Below are positions 15,201 through 31,090 of a DNA stretch of 64,000 nucleotides, piece by piece. Below the pieces are notes generated by a model that saw only the letters and a list, made by a program, of their open reading frames with translations, was not told the origin of the DNA and did not search any database. The translations under genes were made by a program, and so were the position numbers. Within the stretch, counting starts at the first letter, position 1; every line of letters starts with the position of its first letter. Source of the stretch: Ptiloglossa arizonensis (lineage: Eukaryota > Arthropoda > Insecta > Hymenoptera > Colletidae); assembly GCF_051014685.1 (NCBI RefSeq), contig NW_027479442.1, positions 59,681 through 123,680 on the forward strand, read 5' to 3'.

Positions 15201-18200
15201 CGTTATACGTTATACGTTATACGTTATACGTTATACGTTATACAGTATACGTTATACGTTATACGTTATACGTTATGCGTTATATAATACGTTATACGTT
15301 ATACGTTATACGGTATACGATATACGTTATGCGTTATAAGTTTTACGTTATTCGTTATACGTTATACGTTATACGTTATACGTCATACGTTATACGTTAT
15401 ACGTTATACGTTATACGTTATACGTTATACGTTATACGTTATACGTTATACGTTATACGTTATACGTTATACGTTATACGTTATACGTTATACGTTATAC
15501 GTTATACGTTATACGTTATACGTTATACGTTATACGTTATACGTTATACGTTATACGTTATACGTTATACGTTATACGTTATACGTTATACGTTATACGT
15601 TATACGTTATACGTTATACGTTACACGTTATACGTTATACGTTATGCGTTATACGTTTTACGTTATTCGTTATACGTTATACGTTATACGTTATTCTTTA
15701 TACGTTATACGTTATACGTTATTCTTTATACGTCATACGTTATACGTTTTACGATATACGTTATACGTTATACGTTCTACGTTCTACGTTATACGTTATA
15801 CGTTATACGTTATACGTTATACGTCATAAGTTATACGATACACGTTATACGTTATACGAAATATGTAATACGTAATACGCATTACGTTATTCGTTATACG
15901 TTCTTCGTTACACGTTATACGTTATACGTTATACGTTATGCGTTATACGTTTTACGTTATTCGTGATACGTTATACGTTATACGTTATACGTTATACGTT
16001 ATACGTTATACGTTATACAGTATACGTTATACGTTATACGTTATACGTTATGCGTTATACGTTATACGTTATACGTTATACGGTATAAGATATACGTTAT
16101 GCGTTATAAGTTTTACGTTATTCGTTATACGTTATACGTTATGCGTTATAAGTTTTACGTTATTCGTTATACGTTATACGTTATACGTTATACGTTATAC
16201 GTTATACGTTATACGTTATACGTTATACGTTATACGTTATACGTTATACGTTATGCGTTATACGTTTTACGTTATTCGCGATACGTTATACGTTATACGT
16301 TATACGTTATACGTTATACGTTATACAGTATACGTTATACGTTATACGTTATACGTTATGCGTTATATAATACGTTATACGTTATACGTTATACGGTATA
16401 CGATATACGTTATGCGTTATAAGTTTTACGTTATTCGTTATACGTTATACGTTATACGTTATACGTTATACGTTATACGTTATACGTTATACGTTATACG
16501 TTATACGTTATACGTTATACGTTATACGTTATACGTTATACGTTATACGTTATACGTTATGCGTTATACGTTTTACGTTATTCGTGATACGTTATACGTT
16601 ATACGTTATACGTGGTACGTTATACGTTATACGTTATACGTAATACGTTATACGTTATACGTTATACGATATACGTTATACGTTATACGTTATACGTTTT
16701 ACGTTATTCGTGATACGTTATACGTTATACGTTATACGTTATACGTTATACGTTATACGTTATACGTTATACGTTATACGTTATACGTTATACGTTATAC
16801 GTGGTACGTTATACGTTATACGTTATACGTAATACGTTATACGTTATACGTTATACGATATACGTTATACGTTATACGTTATACGTTTTACGTTATTCGT
16901 GATACGTTATACTTTATACGTTATACGTTATACGTTATACGTTATACGTTATACGTTATACGTTATACGTTATACGTTATACGTTATACGTTATACGTTA
17001 TACGTTATACGTTATACGTTATACGTTATACGATGCACGTTATACGAAATATGTAATACGTAATACGCTTTACGTTATTCGTTATACGTTCTTCGTTACA
17101 CGTTATACGTTATACGTTATGCGTTATTCGTTTTACGTTATTCGTTATACGTTATACGTTATACGTTATTCTTTATACGTTATACGTTATACGTCATTCT
17201 TTATACGTCATACGTTATACGTTTTACGATATACGTTATACGTTATACGTTCTACGTTCTACGTTATACGTTATACGTTATACGTTATACGTTATACGTC
17301 ATAAGTTATACGATACACGTTGTACGTTATACGAAATATGTAATACGTAATACGCTTTACGTTATTCGTTATACGTTCTTCGTTACACGTTATACGTTAT
17401 ACGTTATGCGTTATACGTTTTACGTTATTCGTGATACGTTATACGTTATACGTTATACGTTATACGTTATACGTTATACAGTATACGTTATACGTTATAC
17501 GTTATACGTTATGCGTTATATAATACGTTATACGTTATACGTTATACGGTATACGATATACGTTATGCGTTATAAGTTTTACGTTATTCGTTATACGTTA
17601 TACGTTATACGTTATACGTTATACGTTATACGTTATACGTTATACGTTATACGTTATACGTTATACGTTATACGTTATACGTTATACGTTATACGTTATA
17701 CGTTATACGTTTTACGTTATTCGTGATACGTTATACGTTATACGTTATACGTTATACGTTATACGTTATACGTTATACGTTATACGTTATACGTCATAAG
17801 TTATACGATACACGTTATACGTTATACGAAATATGTAATACGTAATACGCTTTACGTTATTCGTTATACGTTCTTCGTTACACGTTATACGTTATACGTT
17901 ATGCGTTATACGTTTTACGTTATTCGTTATACGTTATACGTTATACGTTATTCTTTATACGTTATACGTTATACGTTATTCTTTATACGTCATACGTTAT
18001 ACGTTTTACGATATACGTTATACGTTATACGTTCTACGTTCTACGTTCTACGTTATACGTTATACGTTATACGTTATACGTCATAAGTTATACGATACAC
18101 GTTATACGTTATACGAAATATGTAATACGTAATACGCTTTACGTTATTCGTTATACGTTCTTCGTTACACGTTATACGTTATACGTTATGCGTTATACGT

Positions 18201-18690
18201 TTTACGTTATTCGTGATACGTTATACGTTATACGTTATACGTTATACGTTATACGTTATACAGTATACGTTATACGTTATACGTTATACGTTATGCGTTA
18301 TACGTTATACGTCATACGTTATACGGTATACGATATACGTTATGCGTTATAAGTTTTACGTTATTCGTTATACGTTATACGTTATACGTTATACGTTATA
18401 CGTTATACGTTATACGTTATACGTTATACAGTATACGTTATACGTTATACGTTATACGTTATGCGTTATATAATACGTTATACGTTATACGTTATACGGT
18501 ATACGATATACGTTATGCGTTATAAGTTTTACGTTATTCGTTATACGTTATACGTTATACGTTATACGTTATACGTTATACGTTATACGTTATACGTTAT
18601 ACGTTATACGTTATACGTTATACGTTATACGTTATACGTTATACGTTATGCGTTATACGTTTTACGTTATTCGTGATACGTTATAAGTTA
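12211..18690. repeat. Satellite region with 231- and 287-bp subunits
   Basis: CAGTATAC recurs at 12933 and 13164 (231 bp). GAAATATG landmark pairs 287 bp (41 heptamers) apart occur three times: 14810/15097, 17046/17333 and 17828/18115. The word GGTATAC GATATAC GTTATGC is frequent. Four 2-nt register slips of the same form (TATATAATACG) lie near 15286, 16369, 17521 and 18471. There is no gene. Confidence 0.78.
16612..16990. repeat. 189-bp dimer marked by GTGGTAC
   Basis: The rare heptamer GTGGTAC occurs at 16612 and 16801, with matching words after each; the period is 189 bp (27 heptamers). Confidence 0.82.
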
Positions 18691-20100
18691 TACGTTATAC
18701 GTGGTACGTTATACGTTATACGTTATACGTAATACGTTATACGTTATACGTTATACGATATACGTTATACGTTATACGTTATACGTTTTACGTTATTCGT
18801 GATACGTTATACGTTATACGTTATACGTTATACGTTATACGTTATACGTTATACGTTATACGTTATACGTTATACGTTATACGTTATACGTGGTACGTTA
18901 TACGTTATACGTTATACGTAATACGTTATACGTTATACGTTATACGATATACGTTATACGTTATACGTTATACGTTTTACGTTATTCGTGATACGTTATA
19001 CTTTATACGTTATACGTTATACGTTATACGTTATACGTTATACGTTATACGTTATACGTTATACGTTATACGGTATACGTTATACGTTATACGTTATACG
19101 TCATACGTTATACGTTTTACGATATACGTTATACGTTTTACGTTATACGTTATACGTTCTACGTTATACGATATACGTTATACGTCATAGGTTATACGTT
19201 TTACGTTATACGTTATTCGTTATACGTTATACGTTATACGTTATACGTTATACGTAATACGTTATACTTTATACGTTATACGTTATACGTTATACGTTAT
19301 ACGTTATACGTTATACGTTATACGTTATACGTTATACGTTATACGTTATACGTTATACGGTATACGTTATACGTTATACGTTATACGTCATACGTTATAC
19401 GTTTTACGATATACGTTATACGTTTTACGTTATACGTTATACGTTCTACGTTATACTATATACGTTATACGTTATTCGTTATACGTTCTTCGTTACACGT
19501 TATACGTTATACGTTATGCGTTATACGTTTTACGTTATTCGTTATACGTTATACGTTATACGTTATACGTTATTCTTTATACGTTATACGTTATACGTTA
19601 TTCTTTATACGTCATACGTTATACGTTTTACGATATTCGTTATACGTTATACGTTATACGTTATACGTTATACGGTATACGTTATACGTTATACGTTATA
19701 CGTTATACGTTATACGTTATACGTTATACGTTATACGTTATACGTTTTACGATATACGTTATACGTTATACGTTCTACGTTATACGATATACGTTATACG
19801 TTATTCGTTATACGTTCTTCGTTACACCTTATACGTTATACGTTATGCGTTACACGTTTTACGTTATTCGTTATACGTTATACGTTATACGTTATACGTT
19901 ACACGTTTTACGATATACGTTATACGTTATACGTTCTACGTTATACGATATACGTTATACGTTATTCGTTATACGTTCTTCGTTACACCTTATACGTTAT
20001 ACGTTATGCGTTACACGTTTTACGTTATTCGTTATACGTTATACGTTATACGTTATTCTTTATACGTTATACGTTATACGTTATTCTTTATACGTCATAC
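18691..20100. repeat. Second GTGGTAC dimer and following satellite
   Basis: GTGGTAC recurs at 18701 and 18890, again 189 bp apart, so the dimer at 16.6 kb was itself copied about 2.09 kb downstream. The rest of this stretch carries GTCATAG words (near 19187) and the GTTATTC TTTATAC words. There is no gene. Confidence 0.78.
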
Positions 20101-23100
20101 GTTATACGTTTTACGATATACGTTATACGTTATACGTTATACGTTATACGGTATACGTTATACGTTATACGTTATACGTTATACGTTATACGTTATACGT
20201 TATACGTTATACGTTTTACGTTATACGTTTTACGATATACGTTATACGTTGTACGTTCTACGTTCTACGTTATACGTTATACGTTATACGTTTTACGTTA
20301 TTCGGTATACATTATACGTTATACGTTATACGTTATACGTTATACGTAATATGTAATGCGTCATACGTTTTACGTTATTCGTTATACGTTTTTCGTTACA
20401 AGTTATACGATATACGTCATACGTTATAAGTTATACGTCATAAGTTATACGATACACGTTATACGTTATACGAAATATGTAATACGTAATACGCTTTACG
20501 TTATTCGTTATACGTCATAAGTTATACGATGCACGTTATGCGTTATACGAAATATGTAATACGTAATACGCTTTACGTTATTCGTTATACGTTCTTCGTT
20601 ACACGTTATACGTTATACGTTATGCGTTATACGTTTTACGTTACTCGTAATACGTTATACGTTATACGTTAAACGTTATACGTTATACGTTACACGTTAT
20701 GCGTTATACGTTATACGTTATACGTTATACGTTATACGTTATACGTTATACGTTATACGTCATAAGTTATACGATACACGTTATACGTTATACGAAATAT
20801 GTAATACGTAATACGCTTTACGTTATTCGTTATACGTTCTTCGTTACACGTTATACGTTATACGTTATACGTTATACGTTTTACGTTATTCGTGATACGT
20901 TATACGTTATACGTTATACGTTATACGTTATACGTTGTACGGTATACGTTATACGTTATACGTTATACGTTATGCGTTATACGTTATACGTTATACGTTA
21001 TGCGTTATACGTTATACGTTATACGTTATACGGTATACGATATACGTTATGCGTTATAAGTTTTACGTTATTCGTTATACGTTATACGTTATACGTTATA
21101 CGTTATACGTTATACGTTATACGTTATACGTTATACGTTATACGTTATACGTTATACGTTATACGTTATACGTTATGCGTTATACGTTTTACGTTATACG
21201 TTATGCGTTATACGTTATACGTTATACGTTATGCGTTATACGTTATACGTTATACGTTATACGGTATACGATATACGTTATGCGTTATAAGTTTTACGTT
21301 ATTCGTTATACGTTATACGTTATACGTTATACGTTATACGTTATACGTTATACGTTATACGTTATACGTTATGCGTTATACGTTTTACGTTATTCGTGAT
21401 ACGTTATACGTTATACGTTATACGTTATACGTTATACGTTATACGTTATACGGTATACGTTATACGTTATACGTTATACGTTATGCGTTATACGTTATAC
21501 GTTATACGTTATACGGTATACGATATACGTTATGCGTTATAAGTTTTACGTTATTCGTTATACGTTATACGTTATACGTTATACGTTATACGTTATACGT
21601 TATACGTTATACGTTATACGTTATACGTTATACGTTATACGTTATACGTTATACGTTATACGTTATACGTTATACGTTATACGTTATACGTTATACGTTA
21701 TACGTTTTACGTTATACGTTATACGTTATACGTTATACGATATAAGTTAGACGTTATACGTCATAGGTTATACGTTATACGTTATACGTTATACGTTATA
21801 AGTTGTACGTCATACGTTATACGATACACGTTATACGTTATACGAAATATGTAATATGTAATACGTTTTACGTTATTCGTTATACGTTATACAATATACG
21901 TCATACGTTATACGTTATATGTTATACGTTATACGTTATACGTTATACGTTATACGTTATACGTTATACGTAATACGTTATTCGTAGTACATTATACGTG
22001 ATACGGTATAGGTTGTACGTTATACGTTATACGTTATACGTTATACGTTATACGTTATACGTTATACGTTCTACGTTATTCGTTATACGTTATACGTTAT
22101 ACGTTATACGTTATACGTTATACGTTATACGTTATACGTTATACGTTATACGTTATACGTTATACGTTATACGTTGTACGTTATACGTTATACGTTATAC
22201 GTTATACGTTATACGTTATACGTTATACGTTATACGTTATACGTTATACGTTATACGTTATACGATATACGTTATACGTTATTCGTTATACGTTCTTCGT
22301 TACACGTTATATGTTATACGTTATGCGTTATACGTTATACGTTATACGTTATACGTTATACGTTATACGTTATACGTTATACGTTATACGTTATACGTTA
22401 TACGTTATACGTTATACGTTATACGTTATACGTTTTGCGTTATTCGTTACACGTTATACGTTATACGTTATACGATATACGTTATACGTTATTCGTTATA
22501 CGTTCTTCGTTACACGTTATACGTTATACGTTATGCGTTATACGTTTTGCGTTATTCGTTAAACGTTATACGTTATACGTTATACGTTATACGTTATTCG
22601 TTATACGTTCTTCGTTACACGTTATACGTTATACGTTATACGTTATACGATATACGTTATACGTTATACGTTATACGTTATACGTTATACGTTGTACGGT
22701 ATACGTTATACGTTATACGTTATACGTTATACGTTATACGTTATACGTTATACGTTATACGTTATACGTTATACGTTATACGTTATACGTTATACGTTAT
22801 ACGTTATACGTTATACGTTATACGTTATACGTTTTACGATATACGTTATACGTTATACGTTCTACGTTATACGATATACGTTATACGTTATTCGTTATAC
22901 GTTCTTCGTTACACCTTATACGTTATACGTTATGCGTTATACGTTTTACGTTATTCGTTATACGTTATACGTTATACGTTATTCTTTATACGTTATACGT
23001 TATACGTTATTCTTTATACGTCATACGTTATACGTTTTACGATATACGTTATACGTTATACGTTCTACGTTCTACGTTATACGTTATACGTTATACGTTA

Positions 23101-24730
23101 TACGTTATACGTCATAAGTTATACGATACACGTTATACGTTATACGAAATATGTAATACGTAATACGCTTTACGTTATTCGTTATACGTTCTTCGTTACA
23201 CGTTATACGTTATACGTTATGCGTTATACGTTTTACGTTATTCGTGATACGTTATACGTTATACGTTATACGTTATACGTTATACGTTATACGTTATACG
23301 GTATACGTTATACGTTATGCGTTATAAGTTTTACGTTATTCGTTATACGTTATACGTTATACGTTATACGTTATACGTTATACGTTATACGTTATACGTT
23401 ATACGTTATACGTTATACGTTATACGTTATACGTTATACGTTATACGTTATACGTTATACGTTATACGTTATACGTTATACGTTATACGTTATACGTTAT
23501 ACGTTATACGTTATACGTTATACGTTATACGTTATACGTTATACGTTATACGTTATACGTTATACGTTATACGTTATACGTTATACGTTATACGTTATAC
23601 GTTTTACGTTATTCGTGATACGTTATACGTTATACGTTATACGTTATACGTTATACGTTATATGTTATACGTTATACGTTATACGTTATACGTTATACGT
23701 TATACGTTATACGTTATACGTTTTACGTTATTGGTGATACGTTATTCGTTATACGTTATACGTTATACGTTATACGTTATACGTTATACGTTATACGTTA
23801 TACGTTATACGTTATACGTTATACGTTATACGTTATACGTTATACGTTATACGTTATACGTTATACGTTATACGTTATACGTTATACGTTATACGTTATA
23901 CGTTATACGTTTTACGTTATTCGTGATACGTTATACGTTATACGTTATACGTTATACGTTATACGTTATACGTTATACGTTATACGTTATACGTTATACG
24001 TTATACGTTTCACGTTATTCGTGATACGTTATACGTTATACGTTATACGTTATACGTTATACGTTATACGTTGTACGTTATACGTTATACGTTATACGTT
24101 ATACGTTATACGTCATACGTTATACGTTATACGTTATACGTTATACGTTTCACGTTATTCGTGATACGTTATACGTTATACGTTATACGTTATACGTTAT
24201 ACGTTATACGTTGTACGTTATACGTTATACGTTATACGTTATACGTTATACGTCATAAGTTATACGATACACGTTATACGTTATACGAAATATGTAATAC
24301 GTAATACGCTTTACGTTATTCGTTATACGTTCTTCGTTACACGTTATACGTTATACGTTATACGTTATACGTTTTACGTTATTCGTGATACGTTATACGT
24401 TATACGTTATACGTTATACGTTATACGTTATACGTTATACGGTATACGTTATACGTTATACGTTATTCGTTATACGTTCTTCGTTACACGTTATACGTTA
24501 TACGTTATGCGTTATACGTTTTGCGTTATTCGTTACACGTTATACGTTATACGTTATACGTTATACGTTATTCGTTATACGTTCTTCGTTACACGTTTTA
24601 CGTTATACGTTATTCGTTATACGTTCTTCGTTACACGTTATACGTTATACGTTATGCGTTATACGTTTTACGTTATTCGTGATACGTTATACGTTATACG
24701 TTATACGTTATACGTTATACGTTATACGTT
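20101..24730. repeat. Higher-order unit, ~4.63 kb, copy 1
   Basis: Landmarks at 20346, 20472, 20549, 20794, 21844, 21984 (GTAGTACATTATACG) and 23146 recur 4627-4648 bp downstream. The boundary positions are approximate. Confidence 0.8.
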
Positions 24731-27700
24731 TTACGTTATTCGTGATACGTTATACGTTATACGTTATACGTTATACGTTATACGTTATACGTTATACGGT
24801 ATACGTTATACGTTATACGTTATACGTTATACGTTATACGTTATACGTTTTACGTTATACGTTTTACGATATACGTTATACGTTGTACGTTCTACGTTCT
24901 ACGTTATACGTTATACGTTATACGTTTTACGTTATTCGGTATACATTATACGTTATACGTTATACGTTATACGTTATACGTAATATGTAATGCGTCATAC
25001 GTTTTACGTTATTCGTTATACGTTTTTCGTTACAAGTTATACGATATACGTCATACGTTATAAGTTATACGTCATAAGTTATACGATACACGTTATACGT
25101 TATACGAAATATGTAATACGTAATACGCTTTACGTTATTCGTTATACGTCATAAGTTATACGATGCACGTTATGCGTTATACGAAATATGTAATACGTAA
25201 TACGCTTTACGTTATTCGTTATACGTTCTTCGTTACACGTTATACGTTATACGTTATGCGTTATACGTTTTACGTTACTCGTAATACGTTATACGTTATA
25301 CGTTAAACGTTATACGTTATACGTTACGCGTTATGCGTTATACGTTATACGTTATACGTTATACGTTATACGTTATACGTTATACGTTATACGTCATAAG
25401 TTATACGATACACGTTATACGTTATACGAAATATGTAATACGTAATACGCTTTACGTTATTCGTTATACGTTCTTCGTTACACGTTATACGTTATACGTT
25501 ATACGTTATACGTTTTACGTTATTCGTGATACGTTATACGTTATACGTTATACGTTATACGTTATACGTTGTACGGTATACGTTATACGTTATACGTTAT
25601 ACGTTATGCGTTATACGTTATACGTTATACGTTATGCGTTATACGTTATACGTTATACGTTATACGGTATACGATATACGTTATGCGTTATAAGTTTTAC
25701 GTTATTCGTTATACGTTATACGTTATACGTTATACGTTATACGTTATACGTTATACGTTATACGTTATACGTTATACGTTATACGTTATACGTTATACGT
25801 TATACGTTATGCGTTATACGTTTTACGTTATACGTTATGCGTTATACGTTATACGTTATACGTTATGCGTTATACGTTATACGTTATACGTTATACGGTA
25901 TACGATATACGTTATGCGTTATAAGTTTTACGTTATTCGTTATACGTTATACGTTATACGTTATACGTTATACGTTATACGTTATACGTTATACGTTATA
26001 CGTTATGCGTTATACGTTTTACGTTATTCGTGATACGTTATACGTTATACGTTATACGTTATACGTTATACGTTATACGTTATACGTTATACGGTATACG
26101 TTATACGTTATACGTTATACGTTATGCGTTATACGTTATACGTTATACGTTATACGGTATACGATATACGTTATGCGTTATAAGTTTTACGTTATTCGTT
26201 ATACGTTATACGTTATACGTTATACGTTATACGTTATACGTTATACGTTATACGTTATACGTTATACGTTATACGTTATACGTTATACGTTATACGTTAT
26301 ACGTTATACGTTATACGTTATACGTTATACGTTATACGTTATACGTTTTACGTTATACGTTATACGTTATACGTTATACGATATAAGTTAGACGTTATAC
26401 GTCATAGGTTATACGTTATACGTTATACGTTATACGTTATACGTTATAAGTTGTACGTCATACGTTATACGATACACGTTATACGTTATACGAAATATGT
26501 AATATGTAATACGTTTTACGTTATTCGTTATACGTTATACAATATACGTCATACGTTATACGTTATATGTTATACGTTATACGTTATACGTTATACGTTA
26601 TACGTTATACGTTATACGTAATACGTTATTCGTAGTACATTATACGTGATACGGTATAGGTTGTACGTTATACGTTATACGTTATACGTTATACGTTATA
26701 CGTTATACGTTATACGTTCTACGTTATTCGTTATACGTTATACGTTATACGTTATACGTTATACGTTATACGTTATACGTTATACGTTATACGTTATACG
26801 TTATACGTTATACGTTATACGTTGTACGTTATACGTTATACGTTATACGTTATACGTTATACGTTATACGTTATACGTTATACGTTATACGTTATACGTT
26901 ATACGATATACGTTATACGTTATTCGTTATACGTTCTTCGTTACACGTTATATGTTATACGTTATGCGTTATACGTTATACGTTATACGTTATACGTTAT
27001 ACGTTATACGTTATACGTTATACGTTATACGTTATACGTTATACGTTATACGTTATACGTTTTGCGTTATTCGTTACACGTTATACGTTATACGTTATAC
27101 GATATACGTTATACGTTATTCGTTATACGTTCTTCGTTACACGTTATACGTTATACGTTATGCGTTACACGTTTTGCGTTATTCGTTAAACGTTATACGT
27201 TATACGTTATACGTTATACGTTATTCGTTATACGTTCTTCGTTACACGTTATACGTTATACGTTATACGTTATACGATATACGTTATACGTTATACGTTA
27301 TACGTTATACGTTATACGTTGTACGGTATACGTTATACGTTATACGTTATACGTTATACGTTATACGTTATACGTTATACGTTATACGTTATACGTTATA
27401 CGTTATACGTTATACGTTATACGTTATACGTTATACGTTATACGTTATACGTTATACGTTTTACGATATACGTTATACGTTATACGTTCTACGTTATACG
27501 ATATACGTTATACGTTATTCGTTATACGTTCTTCGTTACACCTTATACGTTATACGTTATGCGTTATACGTTTTACGTTATTCGTTATACGTTATACGTT
27601 ATACGTTATTCTTTATACGTTATACGTTATACGTTATTCTTTATACGTCATACGTTATACGTTTTACGATATACGTTATACGTTATACGTTCTACGTTCT

Positions 27701-29180
27701 ACGTTATACGTTATACGTTATACGTTATACGTTATACGTCATAAGTTATACGATACACGTTATACGTTATACGAAATATGTAATACGTAATACGCTTTAC
27801 GTTATTCGTTATACGTTCTTCGTTACACGTTATACGTTATACGTTATGCGTTATACGTTTTACGTTATTCGTGATACGTTATACGTTATACGTTATACGT
27901 TATACGTTATACGTTATACGTTATACGGTATACGTTATACGTTATGCGTTATAAGTTTTACGTTATTCGTTATACGTTATACGTTATACGTTATACGTTA
28001 TACGTTATACGTTATACGTTATACGTTATACGTTATACGTTATACGTTATACGTTATACGTTATACGTTATACGTTATACGTTATACGTTATACGTTATA
28101 CGTTATACGTTATACGTTATACGTTATACGTTATACGTTATACGTTATACGTTATACGTTATACGTTATACGTTATACGTTATACGTTATACGTTATACG
28201 TTATACGTTTTACGTTATTCGTGATACGTTATACGTTATACGTTATACGTTATACGTTATACGTTATATGTTATACGTTATACGTTATACGTTATACGTT
28301 ATACGTTATACGTTATACGTTTTACGTTATTGGTGATACGTTATTCGTTATACGTTATACGTTATACGTTATACGTTATACGTTATACGTTATACGTTAT
28401 ACGTTATACGTTATACGTTATACGTTATACGTTATACGTTATACGTTATACGTTATACGTTATACGTTATACGTTATACGTTATACGTTATACGTTATAC
28501 GTTATACGTTTTACGTTATTCGTGATACGTTATACGTTATACGTTATACGTTATACGTTATACGTTATACGTTATACGTTATACGTTATACGTTATACGT
28601 TATACGTTTCACGTTATTCGTGATACGTTATACGTTATACGTTATACGTTATACGTTATACGTTATACGTTATACGTTATACGTTATACGTTATACGTTA
28701 TACGTTATACGTCATAAGTTATACGATACACGTTATACGTTATACGAAATATGTAATACGTAATACGCTTTACGTTATTCGTTATACGTTCTTCGTTACA
28801 CGTTATACGTTATACGTTATACGTTATACGTTTTACGTTATTCGTGATACGTTATACGTTATACGTTATACGTTATACGTTATACGTTATACGTTATACG
28901 GTATACGTTATACGTTATACGTTATTCGTTATACGTTCTTCGTTACACGTTATACGTTATACGTTATGCGTTATACGTTTTGCGTTATTCGTTACACGTT
29001 ATACGTTATACGTTATACGTTATACGTTATTCGTTATACGTTCTTCGTTACACGTTTTACGTTATACGTTATTCGTTATACGTTCTTCGTTACACGTTAT
29101 ACGTTATACGTTATGCGTTATACGTTTTACGTTATTCGTGATACGTTATACGTTATACGTTATACGTTATACGTTATACG
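24731..29180. repeat. Higher-order unit, ~4.63 kb, copy 2
   Basis: Matching landmarks are at 24980, 25106, 25183, 25428, 26492, 26632 and 27773. The last part, around 28746-29180, is about 170 bp shorter relative to copy 1, again by whole heptamers. Confidence 0.8.
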
Positions 29181-31090
29181 TTATACGTTATACGGTATAC
29201 GTTATACGTTATGCGTTATAAGTTTTACGTTATTCGTTATACGTTATACGTTATACGTTATACGTTATACGTTATACGTTATACGTTATACGTTATACGT
29301 TATACGTTATACGTTATACGTTATACTTTATACGTTATACGTTATACGTTATACGTTATACGTTATACGTTATACGTTATACGTTATACGTTATACGTTA
29401 TACGTTATACGTTATACGTTATACGTTATACGTTATACGGTATACGTTATACGTTATACGTTATACGTCATACGTTATACGTTTTACGATATACGTTATA
29501 CGTTTTACGTTATACGTTATACGTTCTACGTTATACGATATACGTTATACGTCATAGGTTATACGTTTTACGTTATACGTTATTCGTTATACGTTATACG
29601 TTATACGTTATACGTTATACGTAATACGTTATACTTTATACGTTATACGTTATACGTTATTCTTTATACGTCATACGTTATACGTTTTACGTTATACGTT
29701 ATACGTTATACGTTATACGTTATACGTTATACGTTATACGTTATACGTTATACGTTATACGTTTTGCGTTATTCGTTACACGTTATACGTTATACGTTAT
29801 ACGATATACGTTATACGTTATTCGTTATACGTTCTTCGTTACACGTTATACGTTATACGTTATGCGTTATACGTTATACGTTATACGTTATACGTTATGC
29901 GTTATACGTTTTACGTTATACGTTATACGTTCTACGTTATACGATATACGTTATACGTCATAGGTTATACGTTTTACGTTATACGTTATTCGTTATACGT
30001 TATTCGTTATACGTTATACGTTATACGTTATGCGTTATTCTTTATACGTTATACGTTATACGTTATTCTTTATACGTCATACGTTATACGTTTTACGATA
30101 TTCGTTATACGTTATACGTTATACGTTATACGTTATACGGTATACGTTATACGTTATACGTTATACGTTATACGTTATACGTTATACGTTATACGTTATA
30201 CGTTATACGTTTTACGATATACGTTATACGTTATACGTTATACGATATAAGTTAGACGTTATACGTCATAGGTTATACGTTATACGTTATACGTTATACG
30301 TTATAAGTTGTACGTCATACGTTATACGATACACGTTATACGTTATACGAAATATGTAATATGTAATACGTTTTACGTTATTCGTTATACGTTATACAAT
30401 ATACGTCATACGTTATACGTTATATGTTATACGTTATACGTTATACGTTATACGTTATACGTTATACGTAATACGTTATTCGTAGTACATTATACGTGAT
30501 ACGGTATAGGTTGTACGTTATACGTTATACGTTATACGTTATACGTTATACGTTATACGTTCTACGTTATTCGTTATACGTTATACGTTATACGTTATAC
30601 GTTATACGTTATACGTTATACGTTATACGTTATACGTTATACGTTATACGTTATACGTTATACGTTATACGTTGTACGTTATACGTTATACGTTATACGT
30701 TATACGTTATACGTTATACGTTATACGTTATACGTTATACGTTATACGTTATACGTTATACGTTATACGATATACGTTATACGTTATTCGTTATACGTTC
30801 TTCGTTACACGTTATATGTTATACGTTATGCGTTATACGTTATACGTTATACGTTATACGTTATACGTTATACGTTATACGTTATACGTTATACGTTATA
30901 CGTTATACGTTATACGTTATACGTTATACGTTATACGTTATACGTTTTGCGTTATTCGTTACACGTTATACGTTATACGTTATACGATATACGTTATACG
31001 TTATTCGTTATACGTTCTTCGTTACACGTTATACGTTATACGTTATGCGTTATACGTTATACGTTATACGTTATACGTTATACGTTATAC
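29181..31090. repeat. Satellite spacer with an extra partial unit
   Basis: This carries one more GAAATATGTAATATG block (30349) and one more GTAGTACATTATACG block (30482), then words shared with 22.0-22.6 kb. It looks like a truncated extra copy of the middle of the 4.63-kb unit. No gene is visible. Confidence 0.65.
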